64,000 nt of DNA, taken from assembly GCA_942490945.1 (NCBI GenBank), contig CALNYZ010000017.1:124001-188000 (forward strand). The letters are read 5' to 3'. Positions 17,296-26,330 of this stretch are shown here, one piece after another. The position numbers and the translations under genes were made by a program. Position 1 is the stretch's first letter. The number at the start of each line of letters is the position of its first letter. The notes under the pieces are model-generated. The model did not search any database and had not been told where the DNA came from. It saw only the letters and a list, made by a program, of their open reading frames with translations. The DNA comes from CALNYZ01 sp942490945. GTDB taxonomy: Bacteria; Pseudomonadota; Gammaproteobacteria; UBA6429; Thiohalophilaceae.

Positions 17296-19014
17296 ATGGC
17301 GACACCAAATACACAAATTCAGCTCAGCGGGCTCGCCAGGCGCCTTATGCAAGATGGCGTACTGGATCAGAGCAAGGCTCAAAATGCGCATGATAGCGCA
17401 GTCAAATCCAATACACCGTTCGTTTCCTATCTCGTAAAAAATAACATTGTTAGCAGCCTCAATATTGCCATCGCTGCAGCAGATGAATTTGGCGTACCAG
17501 TTCTGGATATTAATGCCATTGATATTGAACCTGACGTTATAAAACTGGTTAAGGAAAAACTGGTTCGCAAACACAATACTCTCCCGTTATACAAGCGTGG
17601 CAACCGGCTGTATGTCGCGGTGTCCGATCCAACCAATTTACTTGGATTAGATGAAGTAAAATTTCATGTTGGCATGACCACTGAGCCTATTCTTGTCGAA
17701 GAGGATAAGCTGCAAAAAGCCATTGATAAAGCAATGGAAGAAGGCGAAACCAGTCTTTCCGATCTGGCAGACTCTGATTATGATGACGTCGATTTTGTCG
17801 ATGAAGATGCTGACTCATTACGAAATGACGTTACCGAATCGGATATTGATGACGCGCCGGTCGTGCGCTTCGTCAATAAAGTATTGCTGGATGCGATCAA
17901 TAAAGGCGCTTCAGATATTCACTTTGAACCTTACGAAAAGAACTTTCGGGTACGCTTCCGTCAGGACGGTTTGTTAAAAGAAGTCGCATCACCTCCCGCA
18001 GCCATGGGACCAAGACTATCAGCCCGTATAAAAGTCATGGCCAGACTGGATATATCAGAACGCCGTATCCCGCAGGACGGACGTATTAAAATGAATCTAT
18101 CCAAAAATCGATCAATCGATTTTCGTGTAAATACCTGCCCGACTCTTTACGGCGAAAAAATCGTCATGCGTATTCTTGATCCGAATAGCGCCAAATTGGG
18201 CGTCGATGCATTGGGATTTGAAGAAGATCAAAAAGAGTTATTTTTAGAAGCTCTGGCCAAACCTTACGGTATGATTCTGGTGACCGGCCCAACCGGTTCG
18301 GGTAAAACCGTCAGCTTGTACACCGGCATTAATATCCTCAATCAACCGGGTGTAAACATATCCACTGCGGAAGATCCGGTGGAAATCAATGTTCCAGGGA
18401 TAAACCAGGTCAATGTGAATCCAAAAGTCGGGCTCGACTTTGCAAGCGCATTACGCGCTTTTTTACGTCAGGATCCTGATATTATTCTGGTTGGTGAGAT
18501 TCGTGATCTTGAGACAGCTGAGATAGCTATCAAGGCAGCCCAAACAGGCCACCTGGTTTTGTCCACTTTACATACAAACGACGCGCCACAAACCCTGAGT
18601 CGTTTGGCGAATATGGGTGTACCCCCCTATAATATTGCATCAGCTGTACATTTAATTGTTGCACAACGGCTGGGAAGGCGTTTATGCCCACATTGCAAAA
18701 AAGCCCTGGATGTTCCCAAGGAAGCGCTCAAGGAAGAAGGCTTTACAGATGCCGAAGTTAAAACCGGTTTAAAAATATACGGACCAGTTGGATGTGATCA
18801 ATGCACTGATGGTTATAAAGGACGAGTTGGTATTTATCAGGTTATGCCCGTTTCCGACGAAATGAGTAAAATTATCATGGAAGGGGGCAATGCGATTGAG
18901 CTTGCAACCCAGGCAGACAAGGAAGGTGTTGCTGACCTGCGAAAATCAGGTTTACGTAAAGTGAAAGACGGTGTAACAAGCCTGGACGAAATTAACCGAA
19001 TAACCAAAGATTAA
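17296..19014 (+). CDS. pilB: Type IV pilus extension ATPase PilB
   Basis: 572 residues. The N-terminal MshEN-like domain (about 1-150) is followed by an acidic linker and the GspE-family ATPase core: Walker A GPTGSGKT at residues 331-338, AEDPVEINVPGINQV, Walker B DPDIILVGEIRD, His box LVLSTLHTND, and a tetracysteine zinc motif CPHC...CDQC. It drives pilus extension through PilC. There is no obvious Shine-Dalgarno sequence before the ATG at 17296, but the translation from it matches the family from the first residues. No pilT is present in the window. Confidence 0.95.
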   Translation: MATPNTQIQLSGLARRLMQDGVLDQSKAQNAHDSAVKSNTPFVSYLVKNNIVSSLNIAIAAADEFGVPVLDINAIDIEPDVIKLVKEKLVRKHNTLPLYKRGNRLYVAVSDPTNLLGLDEVKFHVGMTTEPILVEEDKLQKAIDKAMEEGETSLSDLADSDYDDVDFVDEDADSLRNDVTESDIDDAPVVRFVNKVLLDAINKGASDIHFEPYEKNFRVRFRQDGLLKEVASPPAAMGPRLSARIKVMARLDISERRIPQDGRIKMNLSKNRSIDFRVNTCPTLYGEKIVMRILDPNSAKLGVDALGFEEDQKELFLEALAKPYGMILVTGPTGSGKTVSLYTGINILNQPGVNISTAEDPVEINVPGINQVNVNPKVGLDFASALRAFLRQDPDIILVGEIRDLETAEIAIKAAQTGHLVLSTLHTNDAPQTLSRLANMGVPPYNIASAVHLIVAQRLGRRLCPHCKKALDVPKEALKEEGFTDAEVKTGLKIYGPVGCDQCTDGYKGRVGIYQVMPVSDEMSKIIMEGGNAIELATQADKEGVADLRKSGLRKVKDGVTSLDEINRITKD

Positions 19015-19052
19015 AATATAACAATAAATAAAGAATCAGGAAGGTATAGATT

Positions 19053-20279
19053 ATGGCCACAAAAGCATTAAAACAGGACATATTTACCTGGGAAGGTAAA
19101 GATAACAAAGGCCACAAAGTCAAAGGCGAAACATCCGGGTCAAACATTTCCCTGATTAAAGCATCTCTGCGCCGTCAGGGAATTAATCCGACCAAGGTCA
19201 GGAAAAAAAGTAAACCGCTGTTCACTGGCGGTAAAAATAAAGTCAAAGCAAAAGATATTGCCATTTTTAGCCGTCAACTCTCAACCATGATGAGTTCTGG
19301 CGTACCATTAGTTCAGGCATTTGAAATTATCGGTCGCGGTCATGAAAACAAAGGCGTACAGGATCTATTGCTTAGCGTAAAAACTGACATTGAAGGCGGT
19401 AGTAATATGTCAGACGCCTTACGCAAACACCCGCTCTATTTTGATGATTTATTTTGTAATCTCGTACAGGCAGGTGAACATGCCGGTATTCTCGATACCA
19501 TACTTGACCGCATCGCGACCTACAAGGAAAAAACCGAATCCATTAAAGGTAAAATTAAAAAAGCACTGTTTTACCCGACTGCCGTTATTGTGGTTGCCTT
19601 TGTCATCACATCAATTTTGATGATTTTCGTTATACCAGAGTTTGAAAATTTATTTTCCGGATTTGGCGCTGATTTACCTGCCATTACCAAATTTGTTATC
19701 AACCTGTCGAAGATTTTTCAATCGTACTGGTGGGCCATCTTTGGCGTAATTGGTGGTGTGATCTATGGCATTATTCAGTTAAAAAAACGTTCACGCAAAT
19801 TTAACCATACGATGGACCGGGTCATGCTCAAAATGCCCATTATCGGTCCAATCCTGGTAAAAGCTTCGATTGCACGCTATGCACGCACACTCGCCACCAT
19901 GTTTGCCGCCGGTGTGCCACTTGTCGAAGCGATGAGTTCAGTCGCAGGTGCCGTAGGTAATGTTGTGTATGGCGATGCGGTATTGAAAATGAAGGACGAC
20001 GTCGCGACAGGTACACAGCTAAACGTAACTATGCGACAATCCGGCCTCTTCCCCAATATGGTGGTACAAATGACAGCTATTGGTGAAGAAGCGGGCTCGG
20101 TTGACACCATGTTAAGTAAAGTTGCCGACTTCTACGAAGAAGAAGTTGATAATGCAGTGGACAGCCTGAGCAGTTTGCTTGAACCTATCATCATGTCTTT
20201 CCTTGGCGTTGTCATCGGCGGATTGGTTATTGCGATGTATTTGCCAATCTTCCAAATGGGCAAAATTGTTGGCCAATAG
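19053..20279 (+). CDS. pilC: Type IV pilus inner-membrane platform protein PilC
   Basis: 408 residues. Signature segments are FTWEGKDNKGHKVKGE at the N-terminus, AIFSRQLSTMMSSGVPLVQA, NLVQAGEHAGILDTILDRIATY, and a C-terminal SLLEPIIMSFLGVVIGGLVI. It is homologous to GspF and forms the platform that PilB rotates to insert pilin. It has a clear ribosome site (AGGAAGG) upstream and lies between pilB (38 bases) and pilD (10 bases). Confidence 0.95.
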   Translation: MATKALKQDIFTWEGKDNKGHKVKGETSGSNISLIKASLRRQGINPTKVRKKSKPLFTGGKNKVKAKDIAIFSRQLSTMMSSGVPLVQAFEIIGRGHENKGVQDLLLSVKTDIEGGSNMSDALRKHPLYFDDLFCNLVQAGEHAGILDTILDRIATYKEKTESIKGKIKKALFYPTAVIVVAFVITSILMIFVIPEFENLFSGFGADLPAITKFVINLSKIFQSYWWAIFGVIGGVIYGIIQLKKRSRKFNHTMDRVMLKMPIIGPILVKASIARYARTLATMFAAGVPLVEAMSSVAGAVGNVVYGDAVLKMKDDVATGTQLNVTMRQSGLFPNMVVQMTAIGEEAGSVDTMLSKVADFYEEEVDNAVDSLSSLLEPIIMSFLGVVIGGLVIAMYLPIFQMGKIVGQ

Positions 20280-20289
20280 CTAAATCCCG

Positions 20290-21180
20290 ATGGAATTTTT
20301 TTATTTGTTGCAACAGGACAAGTTTGCATTTATTTCTGTTGTTTTTATTTTTTCATTAATCATTGGCAGTTTTCTAAACGTCATCATTCACCGTTTACCC
20401 ATCATGTTAAACAGTGAATGGAAACATGACTGCATGATGTATCTAGCAGAACACGGTATATCATTCTCAAAACCAGACGAAGCAAAAACAACTTATAATT
20501 TAATCTCCCCCGGTTCTTCCTGCCCAAAATGCGGACATAAAATTTCCGCTATTGAGAACATCCCTGTCATTAGCTATATTTTTCTTGGTGGTAAATGTGC
20601 CGAGTGTAAAACAAAAATATCCATTCGCTATCCTATGGTAGAAATACTCTGTGCCGTGTTATCAGTCATAGTCGCCTTAAAGTTTGGTTATTCATGGCAG
20701 ACTGTCGTGAGTGTATTCCTTACCTGGAATCTTATCGCCGCGAGTTTCATTGACTACGATCACAAATTACTCCCTGACGTAATGACGTTACCGTTCATAT
20801 GGCTTGGCTTGCTTGTTAATACACAAGGGATTTTTACAGACCTGCAATCTGCAGTAATTGGCGCCGTCAGTGGTTATCTGTTCTTGTGGTGCACATACCA
20901 ATTATTCAAGTTATTAACCAAAAAGGAGGGCATGGGCTTTGGTGATTTTAAATTATTGGCTGTTTTTGGAGCATGGTTTGGCTGGCAATCCTTACCAATG
21001 ATAATAATCATCTCGTCATTAAGCGGTGCGATCATTGGGCTTGGACTAATCGCGCTAAAAAGCCACGACAAATCCGTGCCTATACCTTTTGGCCCATTCC
21101 TTGCCATAGGAGGCTGGACAACCATGCTTTGGCAAGAACAAATTTGGCATCAGTATTTGCGGTTATTTAATTGGCAGTAG
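20290..21180 (+). CDS. pilD: Prepilin peptidase / N-methyltransferase PilD
   Basis: 296 residues. A cytoplasmic zinc-binding domain with two CxxC pairs (CPKCGH and CAECKT) precedes the aspartic-protease core. Catalytic aspartates lie in FIDYDHKLLPD (D155/D157 region) and GMGFGDFK (D219). Multiple membrane helices surround them. It removes prepilin leaders and N-methylates the new Phe1. It is the only prepilin peptidase in the window and there is no gspO in the gsp operon, so it probably serves both the pilins and the GspG-K pseudopilins. Confidence 0.95.
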   Translation: MEFFYLLQQDKFAFISVVFIFSLIIGSFLNVIIHRLPIMLNSEWKHDCMMYLAEHGISFSKPDEAKTTYNLISPGSSCPKCGHKISAIENIPVISYIFLGGKCAECKTKISIRYPMVEILCAVLSVIVALKFGYSWQTVVSVFLTWNLIAASFIDYDHKLLPDVMTLPFIWLGLLVNTQGIFTDLQSAVIGAVSGYLFLWCTYQLFKLLTKKEGMGFGDFKLLAVFGAWFGWQSLPMIIIISSLSGAIIGLGLIALKSHDKSVPIPFGPFLAIGGWTTMLWQEQIWHQYLRLFNWQ

Positions 21181-21215
21181 TCTATTGTGCCGAAACTTTA
21201 TTTTTAGCATAAAGA

Positions 21216-23096
21216 GTGTTAGCACCAGTGACAAGTTCATTTGAATTACATTCGTTCGTTAAACAACCGCGAGTCATCTATAGTTTTTTTGTAGTGATTG
21301 CTGTCATCACTTTTTATGATGCGATTAATTTCGACTTCTTACTTTATGACGATCAGAATTATGTAAACGAATTAATTAATAATGACAAAGGTATCATGCA
21401 TCTGCTCAAGTGGGGACTCGGCAGCATTGTTAACGCAAACTGGTCTCCTGTTACCTTGATTTCGTTAATTGTGGACTACAAACTATATGGGGACTTTGCC
21501 GGTGGTTACCATATAACTAACCTGATAATTCACGTTCTCAATACTTTTCTGGTTTTTTCAATATTTAATTCCATTACCACATCAAAAGCAAAAGGTTTTC
21601 TTATTGCAACTATATTTTTACTTCACCCACTCAATGTTGAAGCTTTTGCATGGATCAGTGAACGCAAAGGGGTTCTTGCCGCTTTTTTTATGCTTGCCGC
21701 TACCCGTCTCTATTTAAACTACCTGGCGAGTAAATCAGTAAAGTATTACATTCTGGCGATTGGTTTGTTCCTTCTTTCCCTTATGTCAAAAGCAGTATTT
21801 GTTACGCTTCCATTTATATTGATTTTTATCGAATATTCGTTTCTGAAAAAAATAACCGATGTTGACAGCCATGGCATTAAAAAAATACTTATCAATCAGA
21901 CTCCGTTTTTTCTTGCATCATTACTAGTCGGCATCGCCACTCTGTATGCACACTCGGTTTCAGGCGCACTTTATTCAAATGACGTGTATACAATCAACGA
22001 AAAAATAGTAAAAACATTTATTGTCATACCTATTTATATCAGACAAATATTCTATCCTGTCGACTTGTATGCACCCTATATGATGTATACCCCAGAAAAA
22101 TATGAATTTTATCTGGCTGTCACATTGACGCTCTCTGTATCTATCGCTGCAATATACTACGCAAAAAAAATACCCTGTCTATTCTTTGGTTGGTTTTCAT
22201 TTTTGATACTTTCCTTACCCATTCTGGGACTGGTACAAAGTGGTTTTAATATGCATGCTGACAGATATATGTATATTCCGGCCATAGGAATTTATTATAT
22301 ATTGGTTGTGACAATCATGAATTTCATGGAAAAATATGCTATTAAAAACAGTATAAAATTAACATCGTATTCTTTGCTACTTCTGCTCTTTATGTTTACG
22401 TCTCACATTCAGTTCAGCTACTGGCGGAACACTTTCACATTATTCTATAACACACTGAAGTATGACAAAAACAACCTGCCAGCCAATGTGCTATTAGCAG
22501 CAATCTATGTCCAGGTTGGTGATCTGAAAAAAGCAATGCACCACTACCAAACAACAAGAAATAAGTCAGAAGTTTCAATGACCGCTTATTATAATGTAGC
22601 TAAAGCACTAGTAGACTATGGTTATATGGAACAGACATTGATTGTATTGAAAGATGCATTAAATGCGATAACTTCGATCAAAGACAAGGAATATTTTACG
22701 AACAATAATGATGCGGAAAAAAGAGACTATTTGATATATCTGTTCTATAAATATCTAAAATCTGACAAAATTGGTGTTCTTATTGACATAATCAAAAAAA
22801 AGGAACCGGAAAATACAAAAATTAGATTTGTTGACGCAATCTATAAATACGATCGACACGACTATACAGGTTATGTAAATGTATTACGTGAAATCATTAA
22901 CATTAATCCCATGCAAAAAGAGGCCTATTTATTATTAGTAAAACATTTGCATGAAACAAAACAATACAATAAAAGTGAGGAAATCAGGAAACAGGCATTA
23001 AAATTATTTCCGAAGGAAATTAATTTCGCCTCGCCCAATGCTTATCCACATTCAACTCGAAGTATAATCAATAACTTAAAATATCAACAAGACTAA
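21216..23096 (+). CDS. Membrane GT-C-like glycosyltransferase with C-terminal TPR region (copy 1)
   Basis: 626 residues from a GTG at 21216; another in-frame GTG at 21228 is possible. About ten or more hydrophobic segments fill residues 15-410. The first loop carries an acidic pair in LLYDDQNYV, the usual place of the catalytic Asp in GT-C transferases. Other family marks are HITNLIIHVLN, HPLNVEAFAWISERKGVLAA and HADRYMYIPAIG. The C-terminal 200 residues look like TPR helices. The layout resembles TMTC-type O-mannosyltransferases, but no substrate can be read from the sequence. It follows pilD directly, is paralogous to the next gene, and is more AT-rich than the pil genes. A role in glycosylating pilin is inference. 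Confidence 0.72.
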   Translation: MLAPVTSSFELHSFVKQPRVIYSFFVVIAVITFYDAINFDFLLYDDQNYVNELINNDKGIMHLLKWGLGSIVNANWSPVTLISLIVDYKLYGDFAGGYHITNLIIHVLNTFLVFSIFNSITTSKAKGFLIATIFLLHPLNVEAFAWISERKGVLAAFFMLAATRLYLNYLASKSVKYYILAIGLFLLSLMSKAVFVTLPFILIFIEYSFLKKITDVDSHGIKKILINQTPFFLASLLVGIATLYAHSVSGALYSNDVYTINEKIVKTFIVIPIYIRQIFYPVDLYAPYMMYTPEKYEFYLAVTLTLSVSIAAIYYAKKIPCLFFGWFSFLILSLPILGLVQSGFNMHADRYMYIPAIGIYYILVVTIMNFMEKYAIKNSIKLTSYSLLLLLFMFTSHIQFSYWRNTFTLFYNTLKYDKNNLPANVLLAAIYVQVGDLKKAMHHYQTTRNKSEVSMTAYYNVAKALVDYGYMEQTLIVLKDALNAITSIKDKEYFTNNNDAEKRDYLIYLFYKYLKSDKIGVLIDIIKKKEPENTKIRFVDAIYKYDRHDYTGYVNVLREIININPMQKEAYLLLVKHLHETKQYNKSEEIRKQALKLFPKEINFASPNAYPHSTRSIINNLKYQQD

Positions 23097-23150
23097 ATCT
23101 ATATACAAGTACTGTAATAGACGTAAAACATCAAATATTGAAAATTAAAT

Positions 23151-24791
23151 ATGATTAGAGAGAAAATTAATAATTCGGAAAAAATTGTTTTCACCGCTTC
23201 TTTTTTTCGAAAAAACCTTATTCCATCTTCCTTGCTATTAATTGTTTGCGTAATTCTGTATATGAAAGCCCTAACGTATGGCTTTATAATGTATGACGAT
23301 AATATTTATATGTCTGCATTGCAAGACATGCCTGACGATCTGTTTGAAATAATAAGCTGGGCGTTTACAACTCCTGTAAATAATAACTGGGCGCCATTAA
23401 CCCTGCTTTCATATGTATTTGATGTAAAGATCTCAGACTTCAATCCATCAGTATTTCATGCTACAAACATTATTTTACATGGCATAAATAGCATTCTGCT
23501 TTATTTTTTGCTTGCATCCATATTAAAAAACAAGGCGATTCCTTACTTTATTGCATTAATTTTCCTGATTCATCCATTAAATGTTGAAACCGTATGCTGG
23601 ATAAGCGAACGAAAAGGTGTGCTGGCTGCTTTCTTTTCACTTTTGTCTTTTTTATTCTATCTGAAACAAGATAATGAGATAAGTTCGCGCGCAACCCTGA
23701 ACTACAGCCTTTCCTTGATTTTTTTTGTTTTCGCGTTAATGTCGAAAGCTGTATTTGTAACCTTGCCATTCCTGATGTTTTTTGCTGAATGGTTTGGAAA
23801 AAGTAATAATTTTTCATTAAGACGAATACCTCTATCAATTTTTTTTAAATTTTTACCATTCATATTGATTTCAATAATCTTTGGATTGATAACAATTTAT
23901 GTTCATAATAAAACCGGCGCCATTATAAGAGAAAACGCCAACCCTCTTGGACTTCGCACCGTCAATGCAATAAATTCAATTGTTACCTATGTTATACAGG
24001 TAATCAATCCCGTTAATTTATCTGCCCATTACAGAGTGGTTCCTATAAATACAATAGTTACAATTATAAATTTGATTTCACTATTAACAATCACGCTGCT
24101 TTCTATAAAATATAGGAAAAGCCATCCTCATTATCTGTTTGGACTTATATGGTATGCTGTGCTGATTTTTCCGGTGCTAGGTATAATTCAGAGCGGTTAT
24201 CATGCGCACGCTGATCGTTACGTATATCTTCCTGCAATTGGAATTTATATAGCGCTTGTTTACCTGTTACGCGATGTGTTCTCTTTTTTAAATGTCCGTC
24301 AAAAACTTCGTAACTTATCTGCACTATTAATTTTATTCGTGTTATTTACCACAGCATGGATGCAGACTGACTACTGGCGTAACAGTTTTTCATTGTTCGA
24401 AAAAATGCGGGCTACGGATAACGATAGCTATCTAGCGAATACAAACCTTGCTGTACTTCATATACGAACCGGTGAAATTGAAATTGCGATGCAACGATAC
24501 GAACAGGCCCGAAAAATTGCTCCATACTACCTCAATATGTATGACGTAGTCTCATATAATCTTATTCAGACAAAACACTATGTTCTTGCACTTCGTGTCT
24601 TGAACGATTTAATATCATACGATAAAAATTATGTTACGGCTTACATCGCAAGCGCGCAAATATTAATACAACAAAAGAAATTTAAACAGGCCATTGAAAA
24701 ACTGAAAATAGCCCATGAATTAGATAATAATAATCCTAAAATTACTAAGCTATTGGAATTTGCCAATCAATTAAATAAGCCAACGCAATAA
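23151..24791 (+). CDS. Membrane GT-C-like glycosyltransferase with C-terminal TPR region (copy 2)
   Basis: 546 residues. It is a paralogue of the preceding protein with the same block order: IMYDDNIYM in the first loop, HATNIILHGINS, HPLNVETVCWISERKGVLAA, LMSKAVFVTLPF, HADRYVYLPAIG, then TDYWRNSFSLFEKM before a shorter TPR-like C-terminus (about 430-540). Many membrane helices span residues 20-400. No strong ribosome site is visible before the ATG. Strongly AT-rich coding suggests either relaxed composition or horizontal origin for the pair. Candidate donor or acceptor: lipid-linked mannose-type sugar and secreted protein, by analogy only. Confidence 0.72.
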   Translation: MIREKINNSEKIVFTASFFRKNLIPSSLLLIVCVILYMKALTYGFIMYDDNIYMSALQDMPDDLFEIISWAFTTPVNNNWAPLTLLSYVFDVKISDFNPSVFHATNIILHGINSILLYFLLASILKNKAIPYFIALIFLIHPLNVETVCWISERKGVLAAFFSLLSFLFYLKQDNEISSRATLNYSLSLIFFVFALMSKAVFVTLPFLMFFAEWFGKSNNFSLRRIPLSIFFKFLPFILISIIFGLITIYVHNKTGAIIRENANPLGLRTVNAINSIVTYVIQVINPVNLSAHYRVVPINTIVTIINLISLLTITLLSIKYRKSHPHYLFGLIWYAVLIFPVLGIIQSGYHAHADRYVYLPAIGIYIALVYLLRDVFSFLNVRQKLRNLSALLILFVLFTTAWMQTDYWRNSFSLFEKMRATDNDSYLANTNLAVLHIRTGEIEIAMQRYEQARKIAPYYLNMYDVVSYNLIQTKHYVLALRVLNDLISYDKNYVTAYIASAQILIQQKKFKQAIEKLKIAHELDNNNPKITKLLEFANQLNKPTQ

Positions 24792-24935
24792 ACCATTCTA
24801 CTTTTTTTATCGATGGTAAGTATGAACTTTAATTTCATCTCTGTCACATTCATCGTAACAGAATCTATTTTTCCAGCAATCTGATTAGTTTCTGATAAAG
24901 ATAGAGCACAGCATAACAATACATCAATTTACTCA

Positions 24936-24953
24936 TGTAGGATTTATCCTACA
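24936..24953 (+). promoter_or_regulatory. GacA-box-like palindrome A
   Basis: TGTAGGATTTATCCTACA has two 8-bp inverted arms (TGTAGGAT / ATCCTACA). It matches the layout TGTAAG-N6-CTTACA known for the GacA/UvrY response regulators, with one changed base in each half. It lies 44 bp upstream of a -10 element and 62 bp before the first GGA motif of the candidate small RNA. A second copy at 27425 has almost the same spacing. Confidence 0.65.
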
Positions 24954-25010
24954 AAAAGTTACTATAAACCCTTACATTCAGGGACAGGCAATTTGGGTAT
25001 ACTTTCCCTC

Positions 25011-25070
25011 AATACGGATGTGGGGGGATGACATGGATGTCATATCATCTTCTGCTGGCCCACCTTTTTT
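25011..25070 (+). ncRNA. Candidate CsrA/RsmA-binding small RNA A (or structured fimT leader)
   Basis: The predicted start near 25011 is seven bases after the -10 element TATACT; no good -35 is visible, as expected for an activator-dependent promoter. GGA motifs start at 25016, 25026 and 25035. The third sits in the loop of a hairpin UGACAUGGAUGUCA (25029-25042), the ANGGAN-in-a-loop form preferred by CsrA/RsmA. GUGGG (25020-25024) can pair with CCCAC (25059-25063), followed by six T (25065-25070), a plausible but weak terminator. If transcription reads through, the same sequence would be the 5' leader of the fimT-like gene. Confidence 0.6.
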
Positions 25071-25103
25071 ATAAACATAAAATAAAATCGGGAGCAGATG
25101 TCT

Positions 25104-25685
25104 ATGAATAACAACTATATTCAAAATACAAAAAAAATTCACGCGCAATCGGGCTTTACTCTGGAAGAGCTTCTCGTGGTCATCGGTATCGTCGCCACCC
25201 TCGCTTCACTGGTACCGTCAATGCTATATGCGATGTCCCGCACAAACAATGTTGCAATTACCCTCAATCGCCTTACGCATGACCTTGCCCTGACACGCAT
25301 CGAAGCCGTTCGCGCAAACGAGCAATATGTGATTTGCAAAAGCAACAATGGTCAGGAATGCGTCCGTAATAACAAAGGGTGGGAGCAAGGCTGGATCATT
25401 TTTAAAGACAGCAACCACAGCAGAAATCGCGAACAAAATGAACGTATCGCAATTTACCAGCCAGCCTTTAATAACAGTGTTGAAATCAAATACCATGCCT
25501 TTGGTTCAAAGCACTATGTTACTTATCGCCCCAGTGGATTTACAAAAACCAATGGTACCTTTCACATTTGTGGCGACAAGCAAGGCCAGTTCGCCAAGGC
25601 ACTGGTGTTATTTAAAACAGGTCGCGTGCGTTTAAGCGCAAAGAATGCCGACATCAAGCCGGACTGCAGCCAGTATTCAAGTTAA
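25104..25685 (+). CDS. GspH/FimT-family pseudopilin
   Basis: 193 residues from the ATG at 25104, chosen because GGGAG at 25090-25094 is nine bases upstream; an ATG at 25098 is only three bases away. A 17-residue leader ends SG, then FTLEELLVVIGIVATLASLVP. Glu5 is present, but position 4 is also Glu where Ile or Val is usual. The body fits the GspH/FimT domain (RLTHDLALTRIEAVRANEQYVICKS, WEQGWIIFKD, YRPSGFTKTNGTFHICGD, and a final RVRLS strand). Four cysteines could form two disulfides. It is probably a minor pilin acting in pilus initiation. Confidence 0.82.
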   Translation: MNNNYIQNTKKIHAQSGFTLEELLVVIGIVATLASLVPSMLYAMSRTNNVAITLNRLTHDLALTRIEAVRANEQYVICKSNNGQECVRNNKGWEQGWIIFKDSNHSRNREQNERIAIYQPAFNNSVEIKYHAFGSKHYVTYRPSGFTKTNGTFHICGDKQGQFAKALVLFKTGRVRLSAKNADIKPDCSQYSS

Positions 25686-25736
25686 TACTATAAATTATCT
25701 TGCCTTTCAGACCCGCTGTTATGTACGCTATGCCGC

Positions 25737-26330
25737 ATGATAATCGTAGGTCTGACAGGCGGCATTGCCAGTGGTAAATCAACTGTTGCGGATATGTTCC
25801 GCTCATACGATGTCCCGATTATTGACACAGATATTATCGCCAGAGAACTGGTAATGCCCGGCGAGGAAGCATACAACGAAATTATTAACAAATTTGGCGA
25901 AAATATTCTACAGGCAAACGGTAGCCTGGATCGCGCAAAGTTACGTGACCTGATATTTAAAAATACCGACCAACGCAAGCAACTCGAGTCCATTTTACAT
26001 CCGCGTATCCGTATCGAAGTATTTGCATTGTTAAAACAAATTAATGCGCCATACGTCATTATTGTCATTCCATTATTATTTGAGACAGATTACCCCTACC
26101 CGCTGGATCGCGTGCTGGTTATCGACACAAGCGAAGCGATTCAGCTCGGGCGATTGCTTCAGCGTGATGGAATTGATCATGAACTGGCCACTCGCATACT
26201 CGCAACACAACTCCCACGCCAACAAAAATGTCAACTTGCGGATGATATATTGACAAATGACGGTGACATGGAGCTGCTCAGGAGCAGGGTTGACGCGCTG
26301 CACCGGCAATACCTGGCGCTTTCGAAATAA
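25737..26330 (+). CDS. coaE: Dephospho-CoA kinase
   Basis: 197 residues. The P-loop GLTGGIASGKST is at the N-terminus, then DTDIIARELV (substrate aspartates), a LID-type region around IFKNTDQRKQLESILHPRIR, and VIPLLFET. It phosphorylates the ribose 3'-OH of dephospho-CoA, the last step of coenzyme A synthesis. The order pilD-coaE-yacG is common in gammaproteobacteria. Confidence 0.95.
   Translation: MIIVGLTGGIASGKSTVADMFRSYDVPIIDTDIIARELVMPGEEAYNEIINKFGENILQANGSLDRAKLRDLIFKNTDQRKQLESILHPRIRIEVFALLKQINAPYVIIVIPLLFETDYPYPLDRVLVIDTSEAIQLGRLLQRDGIDHELATRILATQLPRQQKCQLADDILTNDGDMELLRSRVDALHRQYLALSK

Larger units (their letters stand above)
24792..25103 (+). other. Gap holding the first Gac-box / small-RNA element and the fimT leader
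   Basis: About 310 bases without a gene. The first 140 bases are AT-rich with a weak ACCAT/ATGGT hairpin around a T-run just after the second glycosyltransferase gene, possibly its terminator. The rest holds a GacA-like box, a -10 element (TATACT at 24998-25003), the candidate small RNA and a ribosome site GGGAG at 25090-25094 for the next gene. Confidence 0.6.

Noticed and set aside
25011..25070. Cyclic-di-GMP (GEMM) riboswitch upstream of the fimT-like gene
   Set aside because: The conserved GEMM core bases and tetraloop-receptor pair are absent; the repeated GGA hairpin pattern fits CsrA/RsmA binding better.
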